A stretch of DNA of 35,983 bases from Roseovarius gahaiensis (GCF_011601345.1 NZ_JAAORB010000033.1:1-35983); one strand, 5' to 3'; shown: positions 7,093 to 15,658, counted from the stretch's first letter. Notes: generated by a model not told the origin, from the letters alone. Program-made: numbers and translations.

Positions 7093-7833
7093 TTAGACCC
7101 CCGCCCTCGCAGCGGCCTGTTCCAGCAAGGGCGCAAGCCGTGTCCCCCATGCGGTTTGATCATCTGTGTCGCGGATCAGATCGTTGCGCAATTCCAGCAA
7201 CACATTGGGCCGCTCATAGGCAATGGCGTGGCGGGCAATGGCATCGCAGGGCAAATGGCCGCCATAAGGCTCGTTCACCCCGACGCATAAATCCTGCTGG
7301 TCGCGCAGCACCTCAACCAATGGGTCAGTCAGCCGCGTGTCAGCAGCATGCAACACGCCCACATGCCAAGGGCGCGGCGGACGGCCCTGCAATTGCGGTG
7401 TGAAGCTGTGAACCGACACGATAATCGTATCCGCACGGCGCGCCGCCAATTCCGCCAAGGCCGTATGATAGGGGCGATAACAGCGGTTCAGCCGCAGTTG
7501 CAGGTCAGCGTCACTTGCATGGCGATTGCCGGGAATGATCGTGCCGTCATAAAGCCGCATCAGCAGGGTCGGGTCATCTTCACCCCGGTTCGGGTCGATC
7601 ACGAGGCGCGAAAAATTCGACAAGATCGCCGGCGCGTTCAGATGATGCGCCAAGGCCCGAGCCAACCCCGCAGCGCCGACATCATAGGCAATGTGCCGGG
7701 CCATATCGACAGGCTTCAGGCCCAAAGTCCCCCCGTTCACAAAATCGGGCACGGTGTTCGTGGCGTGATCGCAGGTGATCAGCCAACGGGCGGGGCGATC
7801 GGCCCCTTCGATATGGTAGGGTTGGTATGTCAT
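7093..7833 (-). CDS. N-formylglutamate amidohydrolase-like protein
   Basis: A 246-residue protein of the N-formylglutamate amidohydrolase (HutG-type, FGase) family, zinc hydrolases that release formate from N-formyl-L-glutamate. Family features seen are CDHATNTVP near residue 20, SRLVIDPNR, HSFTPQLQG followed by RPWHVGVL, and ERPNVLLELRNDLI near the C-terminus. No other histidine-degradation genes are nearby, so the true substrate may be another formyl-amino acid or a related compound. I prefer ATG 7833. A GTG eight codons upstream is also possible, since AGAGG lies just before it and AAAGGA is 12 bases before the ATG. It is divergent from pyk. Confidence 0.82.
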   Translation of the reverse strand: MTYQPYHIEGADRPARWLITCDHATNTVPDFVNGGTLGLKPVDMARHIAYDVGAAGLARALAHHLNAPAILSNFSRLVIDPNRGEDDPTLLMRLYDGTIIPGNRHASDADLQLRLNRCYRPYHTALAELAARRADTIIVSVHSFTPQLQGRPPRPWHVGVLHAADTRLTDPLVEVLRDQQDLCVGVNEPYGGHLPCDAIARHAIAYERPNVLLELRNDLIRDTDDQTAWGTRLAPLLEQAAARAGV

Positions 7834-7869
7834 GCGCCTGTCATGTCCTTTGATCACCCTCTAGGACAG

Positions 7870-7926
7870 TTGAACGCGGAAGTGAATTGGGTATAAGAAC
7901 GGGAATATTGATGTTAGCGATAACAT
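7870..7926 (+). promoter_or_regulatory. pyk promoter and LacI-type operator
   Basis: TTGAAC (7870-7875) and TATAAG (7892-7897) form a sigma-70-type promoter with a 16-base spacer, giving a start near 7904. Just downstream lies ATGTTA-GCGA-TAACAT (7911-7926), a palindrome with perfect 6-bp arms around a CG-containing centre, the usual shape of LacI/GalR-family operators. A repressor bound there would block early elongation. In Rhodobacter sphaeroides a LacI-family regulator (CceR) controls central carbon genes and would be a natural candidate. That assignment is inference. Confidence 0.5.
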
Positions 7927-8023
7927 TTTCCAATAATCTCGCTGACATGCCACCTTTGTGGCCATTGACACCGACGCCCCGGCAAACGAAACGGGGCAGA
8001 ACACAAGACAGGAAAGACACCGA

Positions 8024-9469
8024 ATGAGACGCCATCGCAACGTCAAGATCGTGGCCACATTGGGCCCGGCATCATCGGATTACGACACCATCCGTGCCCT
8101 GCACGAGGCGGGCGCAGATGTGTTTCGCCTGAACATGAGCCACGGCATCCACGAAGAAATCGCGGAAAAGCACCGGATCATTCGGCAGATCGAGGAAGAG
8201 CTGGACAGCCCGATTTCCATTCTGGCCGATTTGCAAGGCCCCAAGCTGCGCGTTGGTGTGTTCGCCAATGGCGAGGAAGAGCTAAAGGAAGGCGCCGCGT
8301 TCCGGCTGGACCTAGATAAGGCCGAAGGCGATGCCACCCGCGTCTGCCTGCCCCACCCCGAGATTTTTGCCGCGCTCGAACCGGGCGCAGGCTTGCTGGT
8401 CAACGATGGCAAAATCCGCCTTAAAGTCACCGACTGCGGCGCTGATTTCGCCATGACCGAGGTCATCACCGGCGGCACCATCTCGAACCGCAAGGGCGTC
8501 AACGTGCCGGACGTGGTGCTTCCCTTGGCAGCGCTCAGTGACAAAGACCGCAAGGATCTGGAATTTGTCTGCGATCTTGGGGTCGATTGGTTGGCGCTCA
8601 GCTTTGTTCAGCGCGCCGAAGACGTGACCGAAGCGCGCGAACTGGTGGCCGGTCGCGCCGCCATCCTGTCCAAGATCGAGAAGCCTTCGGCGGTCAAAGG
8701 ATTTGACGCGATTCTCGACGCCTCGGACGGGATCATGGTGGCGCGTGGCGATCTGGGCGTGGAACTGCCGGTGCAAAACGTGCCGCCCATCCAAAAACGT
8801 CTGGTGCGTAAATGCCGCGCAGCCGCCAAGCCGGTGATCGTGGCCACGCAGATGCTGGAATCGATGATCGAAAGCCCGATGCCCACCCGTGCCGAGGTCA
8901 GCGACGTGGCCACCGCAATCTACGAGGGGTCAGACGCCATCATGTTGTCGGCGGAATCCGCTGCAGGTGATTACCCGGTCGAGGCGGTGACAACGATGGA
9001 CAATGTCGCCCGCGAGGTCGAAGATGACCCGACCTATCGCGAAGTGATCGAGGCGTCACGCCGCGCCGACCGCACAACTGTCGCCGACGGAATTGTTGCG
9101 GCGGCGCGCGAGATTGCGGAAACCGCAAACATCAAGGCGATTTGCTGCTTCACGCAGTCGGGCACAACCGCGTTGCTGACGGCCCGCGAACGGCCGAGCG
9201 TGCCGATCATCGCCATGACCAACCTGCGCGGCACAGCACGTCGCCTTGCGCTGACTTGGGGGGTGCACTGCGTCATGACCGGCGAACTGGAGCGCTTCAA
9301 GCAGGCGGTTCTCAGCGCCGCGCGCGCCGCGCGCGAACAAGGCTATGCCGAACCGCTGGATCAGATCGTGGTCACCGCGGGCGTTCCGTTCAACGTGCCG
9401 GGCACCACGAACATCCTGCGGGTCGCGCCCTGTCAGGAAAGTTTGATTTATTCCAGCGAACCGGGCTAA
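8024..9469 (+). CDS. pyk: Pyruvate kinase
   Basis: A 481-residue glycolytic enzyme converting phosphoenolpyruvate and ADP to pyruvate and ATP. The TIM-barrel begins with VKIVATLGPAS and FRLNMSHG. The catalytic Lys217 sits in ILSKIEK, the metal and substrate site is GIMVARGDLGVELP at about 237-250, and MLESMIESPMPTRAEVSDVA is intact. The C-terminal allosteric domain begins after about residue 340. ATG 8024 was chosen because AGGAAAG lies upstream and the N-terminus then matches the family; upstream in-frame codons lie in the leader. The leader is about 120 bases long and carries a LacI-type operator. A weak hairpin CTGGC/GCCAG followed by TTT at 9471-9490 may partly terminate transcription. 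Confidence 0.97.
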   Translation: MRRHRNVKIVATLGPASSDYDTIRALHEAGADVFRLNMSHGIHEEIAEKHRIIRQIEEELDSPISILADLQGPKLRVGVFANGEEELKEGAAFRLDLDKAEGDATRVCLPHPEIFAALEPGAGLLVNDGKIRLKVTDCGADFAMTEVITGGTISNRKGVNVPDVVLPLAALSDKDRKDLEFVCDLGVDWLALSFVQRAEDVTEARELVAGRAAILSKIEKPSAVKGFDAILDASDGIMVARGDLGVELPVQNVPPIQKRLVRKCRAAAKPVIVATQMLESMIESPMPTRAEVSDVATAIYEGSDAIMLSAESAAGDYPVEAVTTMDNVAREVEDDPTYREVIEASRRADRTTVADGIVAAAREIAETANIKAICCFTQSGTTALLTARERPSVPIIAMTNLRGTARRLALTWGVHCVMTGELERFKQAVLSAARAAREQGYAEPLDQIVVTAGVPFNVPGTTNILRVAPCQESLIYSSEPG

Positions 9470-9509
9470 TCTGGCGCAGGTTGCCAGTTTATCTGCCCGG
9501 GAGGGCCAT

Positions 9510-9734
9510 ATGGATTCTGATCTAACGCTTATTATCGGGCTTGTGCTGGTTATTTTGTCGATCCCATCCATTATGTCCGCCTTTAGTGAGGGGCACACAC
9601 CGCGCGTTGCATCGGTCGTGATTATTGCGGGCGGGGCGCTTGTGGTTTGGGCGATCACGCAAAAGCCAGGCGGATATTCCTTGATTGAAATCCCCGACGT
9701 CTTCGTGCGTGTGGTTGCCCGTTTCATACCCTGA
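9510..9734 (+). CDS. Small two-helix membrane protein
   Basis: A 74-residue protein with two predicted membrane helices (about residues 5-23 and 31-48) and a short amphipathic C-terminal tail. The ATG has GGAGG five bases upstream. It starts 40 bases after the pyruvate kinase stop on the same strand, so it may be expressed from the pyk transcript. I recognise no named family. Similar short membrane proteins next to pyk exist in Rhodobacteraceae as far as I recall, but no function is known. After the stop, ATCGGGG/CCCCGAT arms (about 9734-9770) could form a weak hairpin without a U-tract. Confidence 0.7.
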   Translation: MDSDLTLIIGLVLVILSIPSIMSAFSEGHTPRVASVVIIAGGALVVWAITQKPGGYSLIEIPDVFVRVVARFIP

Positions 9735-9787
9735 TCGGGGCGCCGACGCGGTAGCGCTTTTGTGCCCCCGATGACACGATCACCCCC

Positions 9788-9816
9788 TTGCACAAAAGAC
9801 ACCTTCGGCGTATAGA
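9788..9816 (+). promoter_or_regulatory. rpmI-rplT promoter
   Basis: TTGCAC (9788-9793), a 17-base spacer and TATAGA (9811-9816) make a good sigma-70-type promoter. The predicted start is near 9823, leaving a leader of about 70 bases before rpmI. No infC lies in front of rpmI here, unlike in enterobacteria, so this is likely the main promoter of the two ribosomal genes. I did not find a clear L20-binding mimic in the leader. Confidence 0.6.
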
Positions 9817-9893
9817 CCGCGCTTATTCCCGTGCGTCCGGCTTACGTGGCATGCCGAGTCGCACGTTCAACCGACCGAAAGAGGAGCCGGAAA

Positions 9894-10094
9894 ATGCCCA
9901 AGATGAAGACCAAGTCGAGCTGCAAGAAGCGGTTCAAAGTGACGGCCAGCGGAAAGATCAAATGCGGACAGGCGGGCAAACGCCACGGCATGATCAAACG
10001 CACCACCAAATTCATCCGTGACGCCCGTGGCACCACGGTCATGTCCGAGGCAGACGCCAAGATCGTCCGCCCGATGATGCCCTATTCCCGCTAA
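9894..10094 (+). CDS. rpmI: 50S ribosomal protein L35
   Basis: A 66-residue, strongly basic protein of the large ribosomal subunit. The N-terminus [17 protein letters not shown] and the internal [20 protein letters not shown] are characteristic of bacterial L35, and the length is normal. ATG 9894 is preceded by GAGGAG about eight bases upstream, and longer in-frame versions extend into the leader and can be dismissed. It lies 19 bases before rplT, the usual pairing, and both are bracketed by a promoter at 9788 and a terminator at 10506. Confidence 0.97.
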   Translation: MPKMKTKSSCKKRFKVTASGKIKCGQAGKRHGMIKRTTKFIRDARGTTVMSEADAKIVRPMMPYSR

Positions 10095-10113
10095 GGCCAA
10101 GGAGACCTGAATC

Positions 10114-10479
10114 ATGTCACGCGTCAAAGGTGGAACCGTCACTCACGCCCGTCACAAGAAAGTCGTAAAAGCTGCCAAAGGCTATTACGGTCGTCGTAAA
10201 AATACCTTTAAGGTGGCCACACAGGCCGTCGACAAGGCCAACCAATACGCCACACGCGATCGTAAGAATCGCAAGCGTAATTTCCGCTCGCTGTGGATCC
10301 AGCGGATCAACGCCGCCGTGCGCGCCCACGACGAAGCGCTGACCTATTCGCGCTTCATTAACGGTCTGGCACTGGCTGGTATCGAAGTGGACCGCAAGGT
10401 TCTGGCCGATCTGGCCGTTCGCGAGCCCGCAGCATTCGGGGCCATCGTCGATCAAGCGAAAGGCGCTTTGGCTCAATAA
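10114..10479 (+). CDS. rplT: 50S ribosomal protein L20
   Basis: A 121-residue large-subunit protein that binds 23S rRNA early in assembly. The very basic N-terminal extension ([20 protein letters not shown], then [13 protein letters not shown]) and the globular part with [18 protein letters not shown] and the FINGL segment are typical. The length is usual for alphaproteobacteria. An AAGGAG ribosome-binding site precedes the ATG at a normal distance. In many bacteria L20 represses its own operon by binding the leader, but no such site can be shown here by eye. A strong terminator follows 26 bases after the stop. Confidence 0.97.
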   Translation: MSRVKGGTVTHARHKKVVKAAKGYYGRRKNTFKVATQAVDKANQYATRDRKNRKRNFRSLWIQRINAAVRAHDEALTYSRFINGLALAGIEVDRKVLADLAVREPAAFGAIVDQAKGALAQ

Positions 10480-10505
10480 GCCAGCCGCGTCCGAGGGACA
10501 AAAAT

Positions 10506-10539
10506 AAAACGCCGTCAGCCCAAAGCTGGCGGCGTTTTT
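10506..10539 (+). terminator. Intrinsic terminator after rplT
   Basis: AAAACGCCGTCAGC (10506-10519) pairs with GCTGGCGGCGTTTT (10525-10538) over 14 bp with one G-U pair, loop CCAAA, with the U-run at 10535-10539. The A-run on the 5' side makes it able to work in both directions. Confidence 0.85.
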
Positions 10540-10656
10540 ACGTGTCCCAAACTGGCCCGAAAATGCCCCGGGCTTGCCAAGTTTCAAGCATGGTTGCCAT
10601 GTAACCTGATGTGGTCAGCGCGCATATCCCGCACCAGCGTATCAGAGGACCAAATC

Positions 10657-10761
10657 ATGCAAAGATTACACGAAAAACCCGTTATGACCATTATCAGCCC
10701 CAAGGCCCGCCGCCTTTTGGCCGCGCATGACACCGAAGTGCGCAACGCCAAACAGCGGTGA
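10657..10761 (+). CDS. Possible small basic protein upstream of pheS
   Basis: A 34-codon ORF from ATG 10657 to TGA 10761, with AGAGGA seven bases before the ATG. A second in-frame ATG at 10684 would give 25 residues beginning MTIISPKARRLLAAHDTEV. The product is basic and probably helical, and the codons after the second ATG have the GC-rich third positions of neighbouring genes. It has no run of Phe codons, so it does not look like a pheM-type attenuation leader peptide. It lies 83 bases before pheS and after the rplT terminator. I do not recognise it, and it could be non-coding. Confidence 0.4.
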   Translation: MQRLHEKPVMTIISPKARRLLAAHDTEVRNAKQR

Positions 10762-10844
10762 CCCGCGGCATCACATGCCGCCTGTCCCTTGCGCTACGGC
10801 CCCAAGCGCTGTAACCCGCCCGTAACGTCAAACGGGTGAGACAA

Positions 10845-11918
10845 ATGGACGATCTCAGAGACAAGTATCTGACCAAAATCGCCAATGCCGGGGACGAGGC
10901 CGCGCTGGAAGACCTGCGCGTGCATGCCGTCGGCAAAAAGGGCGAAATCAGCCTGAAAATGCGCGAACTGGGCAAGATGACACCGGAAGAACGGCAAGTC
11001 ATGGGGCCCAAGCTGAATGCGCTCAAGGATGAGATCAACAGCGCGTTGGCCGCCAAGAAACAAGGGCTGGCCGATGCCGCGCTGGATGCGCGTCTGCGCA
11101 CCGAGTGGCTGGATGTCACCCTGCCCGCGCGCCCCGGTCGCAGCGGCACGATCCACCCGGTCAGCCAAGTGACCGAAGAAGTCACAGCGATTTTCGCCGA
11201 TATGGGCTTTGCCGTGGCCGAAGGCCCGCAGGTGGAAAGCGATTGGCATAATTTCGATGCGCTCAACATTCCCGGCCATCACCCCGCACGGGCGGAAATG
11301 GATACGTTCTACATGCACCGCGCCGAAGGCGATGACCGCCCGCCGCATGTGCTGCGCACCCATACCAGCCCGGTTCAGATCCGTTCGATGGAGTTGCAGG
11401 GCGCGCCGCTGCGCGTGATCTGCCCCGGCCGCGTCTACCGCGCCGATTATGACCAGACCCACACCCCGATGTTCCATCAGGTCGAAGGGCTGGCGATTGA
11501 TAAAGACATCTCAATGGCCAACCTGAAATGGGTGCTGGAGGAGTTCGTCAAAGCCTTTTTCGAGGTGGATGGCGTCGACCTGCGCTTCCGCGCCTCGCAT
11601 TTCCCGTTCACCGAACCCTCGGCCGAGGTCGATATCCGCTGTAGTTGGGAAGGTGGCACACTGAAAGTTGGCGAAGGCGACGACTGGCTTGAGATTCTGG
11701 GCAGCGGCATGGTGCATCCCAAGGTGCTGATGGCAGGCAATATCGACCCGGCGGCGTGGCAAGGCTTTGCCTTTGGCATGGGGATCGACCGGATCGCGAT
11801 GCTTAAATACGGCATCCCCGACCTGCGGGCGTTTTTCGATTCCGACCTGCGCTGGCTACGGCATTACGGCTTTGCCTCGCTGGACGTGCCAACGGTGCGG
11901 GGTGGGTTATCGCGGTGA
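10845..11918 (+). CDS. pheS: Phenylalanine-tRNA ligase alpha subunit
   Basis: A 357-residue catalytic subunit of the (alpha-beta)2 phenylalanyl-tRNA synthetase. The N-terminal coiled coil (about residues 1-85) precedes the class II core. Motif 2 lies in [23 protein letters not shown], motif 3 in [17 protein letters not shown], and [10 protein letters not shown] is also characteristic. ATG 10845 was chosen over a GTG three codons upstream as the family-typical start. A small hairpin CCCGT/ACGGG (10819-10836) overlaps the weak GGGTGAG ribosome-binding site and might modulate translation. pheT, usually adjacent, is 1.3 kb downstream, beyond a hairpin-rich gap and a hydrolase gene. Confidence 0.97.
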   Translation: MDDLRDKYLTKIANAGDEAALEDLRVHAVGKKGEISLKMRELGKMTPEERQVMGPKLNALKDEINSALAAKKQGLADAALDARLRTEWLDVTLPARPGRSGTIHPVSQVTEEVTAIFADMGFAVAEGPQVESDWHNFDALNIPGHHPARAEMDTFYMHRAEGDDRPPHVLRTHTSPVQIRSMELQGAPLRVICPGRVYRADYDQTHTPMFHQVEGLAIDKDISMANLKWVLEEFVKAFFEVDGVDLRFRASHFPFTEPSAEVDIRCSWEGGTLKVGEGDDWLEILGSGMVHPKVLMAGNIDPAAWQGFAFGMGIDRIAMLKYGIPDLRAFFDSDLRWLRHYGFASLDVPTVRGGLSR

Positions 11919-12223
11919 CGCGTATCGACGACGCGCGCGGTGGCGGTGCAACGTGTCTATAGTGCGTTTTATCTTAGCCAAATCCGACAACCGATGTCGC
12001 ATAGCGCGACATCAGCCAAATCGCCGCCGCGTGGGGGCGCGTCGGCGATGCGCGGCGGCCTTCGGCCTTGAATCCGCGCATGAGGATGCAACCCGTCAGC
12101 GACGTCAGAGCGGAATTTTTTAAAAATTCCGCCCCGTTTTCTTTTCAAGAAAACGCCCACGATTGACGCCACCCCGCGTGCCATGCTTTGCCTGTGCAAC
12201 CATATCACAGGACACGCCCGCCC
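11919..12223. other. Hairpin-rich non-coding spacer between pheS and the hydrolase gene
   Basis: This 305-base gap has no convincing gene but at least four inverted repeats in a row. They are GATGTCGC-N5-GCGACATC (11993-12013); CCGCCGCG with CGCGGCGG around a 19-base loop (about 12023-12058); GCGGAATTTTT-T-AAAAATTCCGC (12110-12132); and CGTTTTCTT-TTC-AAGAAAACG (12135-12155). The first may lie in the pheS 3' untranslated region. None is a textbook U-tract terminator, although the third and fourth are A/T-rich enough to slow polymerase. The density suggests one or more intergenic repeat units. Confidence 0.6.
12110..12155. repeat. Two adjacent perfect A/T-rich palindromes
   Basis: A 23-base perfect palindrome with 11-bp arms (GCGGAATTTTT, centre T) is followed after two bases by a 21-base one with 9-bp arms (CGTTTTCTT, loop TTC). 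Both can form on either strand, and together they could act as a bidirectional transcription barrier between pheS and the hydrolase gene. From memory, similar paired motifs recur between genes in Rhodobacteraceae, but no second copy was seen in this window. Confidence 0.55.
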
Positions 12224-13099
12224 ATGCCCCGCAGCCTGATCATCGCCGCCGCCCAGTTTGCCAGTGCCATCGGCGATCTGGACGCAAATTTCGCCGAACA
12301 TCACAAGTGGGTGGACGCGGCCAAGGCGCAAAAGGCCGATCTGCTGGTCTTTCCTGAACTGTCCTTGGTGGGCCATTACGGCGCGGAAACCCTGTTGGAC
12401 GTGACCATGAACAGCCGCGATGCCCGCCTGCTTGAGCTGTCCCGCGCCGCAGGCGACATGATCTTGATCATCGGCTTTATCGAGGAAGGCCCCGGCGCGC
12501 AGTTCTACAACGCCGCGGGCGTCTACAAGAACGGCAAGCTGGTTTATATCCACCGCAAGATCAACCTGCCCTCCTACGGCAAGCTGATCGAAACCAAATA
12601 CTACGCGCAGGGCCGGTTTGTGGACACCCACGAGGTTGACGCCGATTGGCGGCTGGGTCTGTTGATCTGCGCCGATCTGTGGAACCCGGCGCTGACGCAT
12701 CTGGCGTTTCTGCATGGCGCAACACTGCTGGTTGCGCCGATCAGTTCCGGGGTCGAAGCCGTGGGCGACGCGTTCGACAACCCGTCGGGCTGGACCGCGA
12801 CGATGCATTTTTATTCGATGATGTATGGCGCGCCGTCGGTCATGGTGAACCGGGTCGGCCCGGAACTTGATCTGAATTTCTGGGGCGGATCGCGCATTCT
12901 GGATCCATTCGGCCACCCGCTGGCCATCGCCGGGCAAGAGCCCGAGCTGATCACAGCCGAGGTCGATTACGCCGAGGTCCGGCGCGCCCGCGCATTGCTG
13001 CCGACGGTGCGCGACAGCAATATCGGGCTGGTCGAACGTGAAACCAATCGCCTGATCAACCGCCTTGGCGTGCCCGACATCATCCGCAACGACGACTGA
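12224..13099 (+). CDS. Nitrilase-superfamily carbon-nitrogen hydrolase
   Basis: A 291-residue amidase of the nitrilase superfamily with all three catalytic residues: Glu45 in VFPELSL, Lys112 in HRKINLPSYG and Cys149 in LLICADLWNP. The surrounding sequences are closest to the glutamine-amidase domain of NAD synthetase (NadE), but no synthetase domain follows, so it is a stand-alone hydrolase of unknown substrate. ATG 12224 starts the typical first strand (SLIIAAAQFA). The longer frame adds 12 codons from the spacer; AGGA lies about 12 bases upstream. It sits between pheS and pheT on the same strand, an unusual place whose meaning is not clear. Confidence 0.88.
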   Translation: MPRSLIIAAAQFASAIGDLDANFAEHHKWVDAAKAQKADLLVFPELSLVGHYGAETLLDVTMNSRDARLLELSRAAGDMILIIGFIEEGPGAQFYNAAGVYKNGKLVYIHRKINLPSYGKLIETKYYAQGRFVDTHEVDADWRLGLLICADLWNPALTHLAFLHGATLLVAPISSGVEAVGDAFDNPSGWTATMHFYSMMYGAPSVMVNRVGPELDLNFWGGSRILDPFGHPLAIAGQEPELITAEVDYAEVRRARALLPTVRDSNIGLVERETNRLINRLGVPDIIRNDD

Positions 13100-13107
13100 G
13101 CGCGCGC

Positions 13108-13132
13108 CCTGAGTATTTTGGGAACAATGAAG
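13108..13132 (+). repeat. Partial copy of the glcE intergenic repeat
   Basis: CCTGAGTATTTTGGGAACA followed by ATGAAG matches the minus-strand sequence just before and at the glcE start with about three differences over 25 bases. The hairpin part present at glcE is absent. The ATG at 13127 opens a 19-codon frame (to TAA at 13184-13186) with only a weak GGGA upstream, which I do not call a gene. Confidence 0.5.
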
Positions 13133-13225
13133 CTGGGCACGATTGCCACGCGCTGCGGGGTTTTCCCTGTGCGACAGATGGGCTAAACGCGAGATCAACC
13201 GTAGTTTTTGCTTGGATGACATCTG

Positions 13226-15625
13226 ATGAAATTCACCCTGTCGTGGCTGAAAGACCATCTTGAGACCAAGGCCAGCGTGGCCGAGATTGCCGAGACGCTG
13301 ACCGATCTTGGGCTTGAGGTCGAAGATATCTTTGACCCTGCCGACCGCCTGTCGGAGTTTACCATCGGCAAGGTCGTGAAGGCGGAAAAGCATCCCGACG
13401 CCGACAAGCTGAAGGTATGTCAGGTGGCCACCGCTCAAGGCGAGACGCAGATCATTTGCGGCGCGCCGAATGCGCGCGAGGGGATCACCGTGGTGATCGC
13501 CAGCCCCGGCGTCTACGTGCCCGGCATCGACACCACCATCGGCGTGGGCAAAATCCGCGGCATCGAGAGCCATGGCATGATGTGCTCGGAGCGCGAGATG
13601 GAACTGTCAGAAGAACATGACGGCATCATCGAACTGCCCTCGGGCGAGGTGGGTCAGAAATTCACCGATTGGCTGGCCGACCATGACCCCGCCAAGGTGG
13701 ACCCGGTGATCGAGATCGCCATTACCCCCAACCGCCCCGACGCCTTGGGCGTGCGCGGTATTGCACTGGATCTGGCCGCGCGGGGATTGGGCCAGATGAA
13801 ACCCGCGCCCGAAGCCCGGATCGAAGGCCAGTTTCCCTGCCCGATCACGATTAGCATCGACGAGGATACCCGTGACAACGGCTGCGAGCTGTTTGCCGGT
13901 CGCGTGATCCGCGGCGTCCAGAACGGCCCGTCGCCGCAATGGTTGCAGGACCGTCTGCGCGCCATCGGGCTGCGGCCGATTTCGGCGCTTGTCGATATCA
14001 CCAATTTCTTCACCTATGACCGCAACCGACCGCTGCACGTGTTCGATGCCGACAAGGTTCAGGGCAATTTGCGTGTGCATCGGACACAAGGCGGCGAAAC
14101 CCTGACCGGTCTGGACGACAAGGAATATACCTTTGCCCCCGGCATGGTGGTGATCTCGGATGATCAGGGCATTGAAAACATCGGCGGCATCATGGGCGGG
14201 CTGGCCACCGGTGCCACCGAAGACACGGTGAATGTATTCCTTGAGGCCGCGCTTTGGGATCATATCCAGATCGCCACCACGGGACGCGGCCTGAAAATCA
14301 ATTCCGACGCGCGCTATCGCAATGAACGTGGGATCGACCCCGCGTTCAACATGGACGCCCTGGACCTTGCCACCCAGATGATCCTTGATCTGTGCGGCGG
14401 CGAACCCTCAAGCGTTGCCACCGCCGGTGAGGTGCCCGATGTCAGCCGCGCCTATCGGCTTGATCCGGCGCGCGTGCAATCGCTCGTGGGGATGGACATC
14501 CCCGAGGCCGAACAGCGCCGCACCCTGACCGCCCTTGGCTTCAAACTGGAAGGCGACATGGCACATGTTCCAACGTGGCGGCCCGACGTGATGGGCGAGG
14601 CCGATCTGGTGGAAGAGGTGGCGCGCATCGCATCGCTGACCAAGCTGGTTGGCAAACCGCTGCCGCGTGCGCAGCTTGGCGTGCCGAAACCCATCCTGTC
14701 ACCGATGCAAAAACGCGAACAGATCGCTCGCCGCACCAGTGCCGCGCTTGGGTATAATGAATGTGTGACCTACAGCTTCATCGACAAGGCCAGCGCCGCC
14801 TTGTTCGGCGGTGGCGATGATGCCACGATGCTGGCCAACCCGATCAGTTCAGAAATGAGCCACATGCGCCCCGATCTGCTGCCCGGCCTGTTGCAAGCCG
14901 CCGCGAGAAATCAGGCGCGCGGATCGATGAACCTTGCCCTGTTCGAAGTGGGCCATGCCTTCCACGGTGGCGACCCTGACGAACAGCACCCCCAGATCAC
15001 GGGCCTATTGGTTGGCCGCACCGGCCCCAAGGACGTGCATGGTGCCTCGCGCGCGGTGGATCTGTTCGACGCCAAGGCCGACGCCGAGGCGGTGCTGAGC
15101 GCCCTTGGCGCACCGGACAAGGTGCAGATCCTGCGCGACGGGCCGGCGTGGTTCCACCCCGGTCGTCACGGGCGGATCTGCCTTGGCCCCAAAAAAGTGC
15201 TGGGCGTTTTTGGGGAATTGCACCCCCGCGTGCTGGACCAGATGGATGTGAAAGGGCCCGCTGTCGCGTTTACCCTTTTCCCCGCTGAAATCCCCTTGCC
15301 GCGCAAGAAAACCACCAGCCGCGGCGCGCTGGACATCCGCGATTTGCAAGCGGTGGAACGTGATTTTGCCTTTGTCGTGGATGCGCAAGTAGAAGCCCTG
15401 ACACTGGTCAACGCCGCAGCAGGCGCCGACAAGGCGCTGATCGACGATGTCCGGGTGTTCGATGAATTCATCGGCGGCAGCCTTGGCGACGGCAAAAAAT
15501 CACTGGCTGTCACCGTGCGCCTGCAACCCACCGAGGCAACGCTGAAAGAGGCCGATATCGAAGCCGTTAGCAAGAAAATCGTGGAAAAGGTCGAAAAGGC
15601 CACCGGCGGCAGCCTACGCGGCTAG
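13226..15625 (+). CDS. pheT: Phenylalanine-tRNA ligase beta subunit
   Basis: A 799-residue non-catalytic partner of PheS that recognises and edits tRNA-Phe. The N-terminal EMAP-II-like tRNA-binding domain lies at about residues 40-150 (VVKAEKHPDADKLKVCQV). The B3/B4 editing domain is at about 210-385, with LVDITNFFTYDRNRPLHVFD. The B5 domain is around 400-480 and the catalytic-like core around 490-690. The C-terminal FDX-ACB anticodon-binding domain is at about 705-799. The length matches the family. It begins 126 bases after the hydrolase gene, and that gap holds a partial copy of the GAGTATTTTGGGAACA repeat. No strong promoter was seen, so read-through from upstream is possible. Confidence 0.97.
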   Translation: MKFTLSWLKDHLETKASVAEIAETLTDLGLEVEDIFDPADRLSEFTIGKVVKAEKHPDADKLKVCQVATAQGETQIICGAPNAREGITVVIASPGVYVPGIDTTIGVGKIRGIESHGMMCSEREMELSEEHDGIIELPSGEVGQKFTDWLADHDPAKVDPVIEIAITPNRPDALGVRGIALDLAARGLGQMKPAPEARIEGQFPCPITISIDEDTRDNGCELFAGRVIRGVQNGPSPQWLQDRLRAIGLRPISALVDITNFFTYDRNRPLHVFDADKVQGNLRVHRTQGGETLTGLDDKEYTFAPGMVVISDDQGIENIGGIMGGLATGATEDTVNVFLEAALWDHIQIATTGRGLKINSDARYRNERGIDPAFNMDALDLATQMILDLCGGEPSSVATAGEVPDVSRAYRLDPARVQSLVGMDIPEAEQRRTLTALGFKLEGDMAHVPTWRPDVMGEADLVEEVARIASLTKLVGKPLPRAQLGVPKPILSPMQKREQIARRTSAALGYNECVTYSFIDKASAALFGGGDDATMLANPISSEMSHMRPDLLPGLLQAAARNQARGSMNLALFEVGHAFHGGDPDEQHPQITGLLVGRTGPKDVHGASRAVDLFDAKADAEAVLSALGAPDKVQILRDGPAWFHPGRHGRICLGPKKVLGVFGELHPRVLDQMDVKGPAVAFTLFPAEIPLPRKKTTSRGALDIRDLQAVERDFAFVVDAQVEALTLVNAAAGADKALIDDVRVFDEFIGGSLGDGKKSLAVTVRLQPTEATLKEADIEAVSKKIVEKVEKATGGSLRG

Positions 15626-15658
15626 GCTGCACCGCATCACCAGATCAAGGGGGATCCG

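Noticed and set aside
9471..9490. CTGGC/GCCAG hairpin after pyk as a terminator
   Set aside because: It has a five-base stem and three U residues only, with a gene starting 20 bases later. Too weak to list.
13127..13186. A 19-codon ORF starting at the ATG of the repeat copy
   Set aside because: It has only a weak GGGA before it, no recognisable protein features, and the ATG belongs to a repeat unit.
11969..13573. A 534-codon minus-strand frame opposite the hydrolase and pheT
   Set aside because: It mirrors two well-supported genes, is rich in His, Gln and Arg as antisense frames of GC-rich DNA are, and shows no domain.
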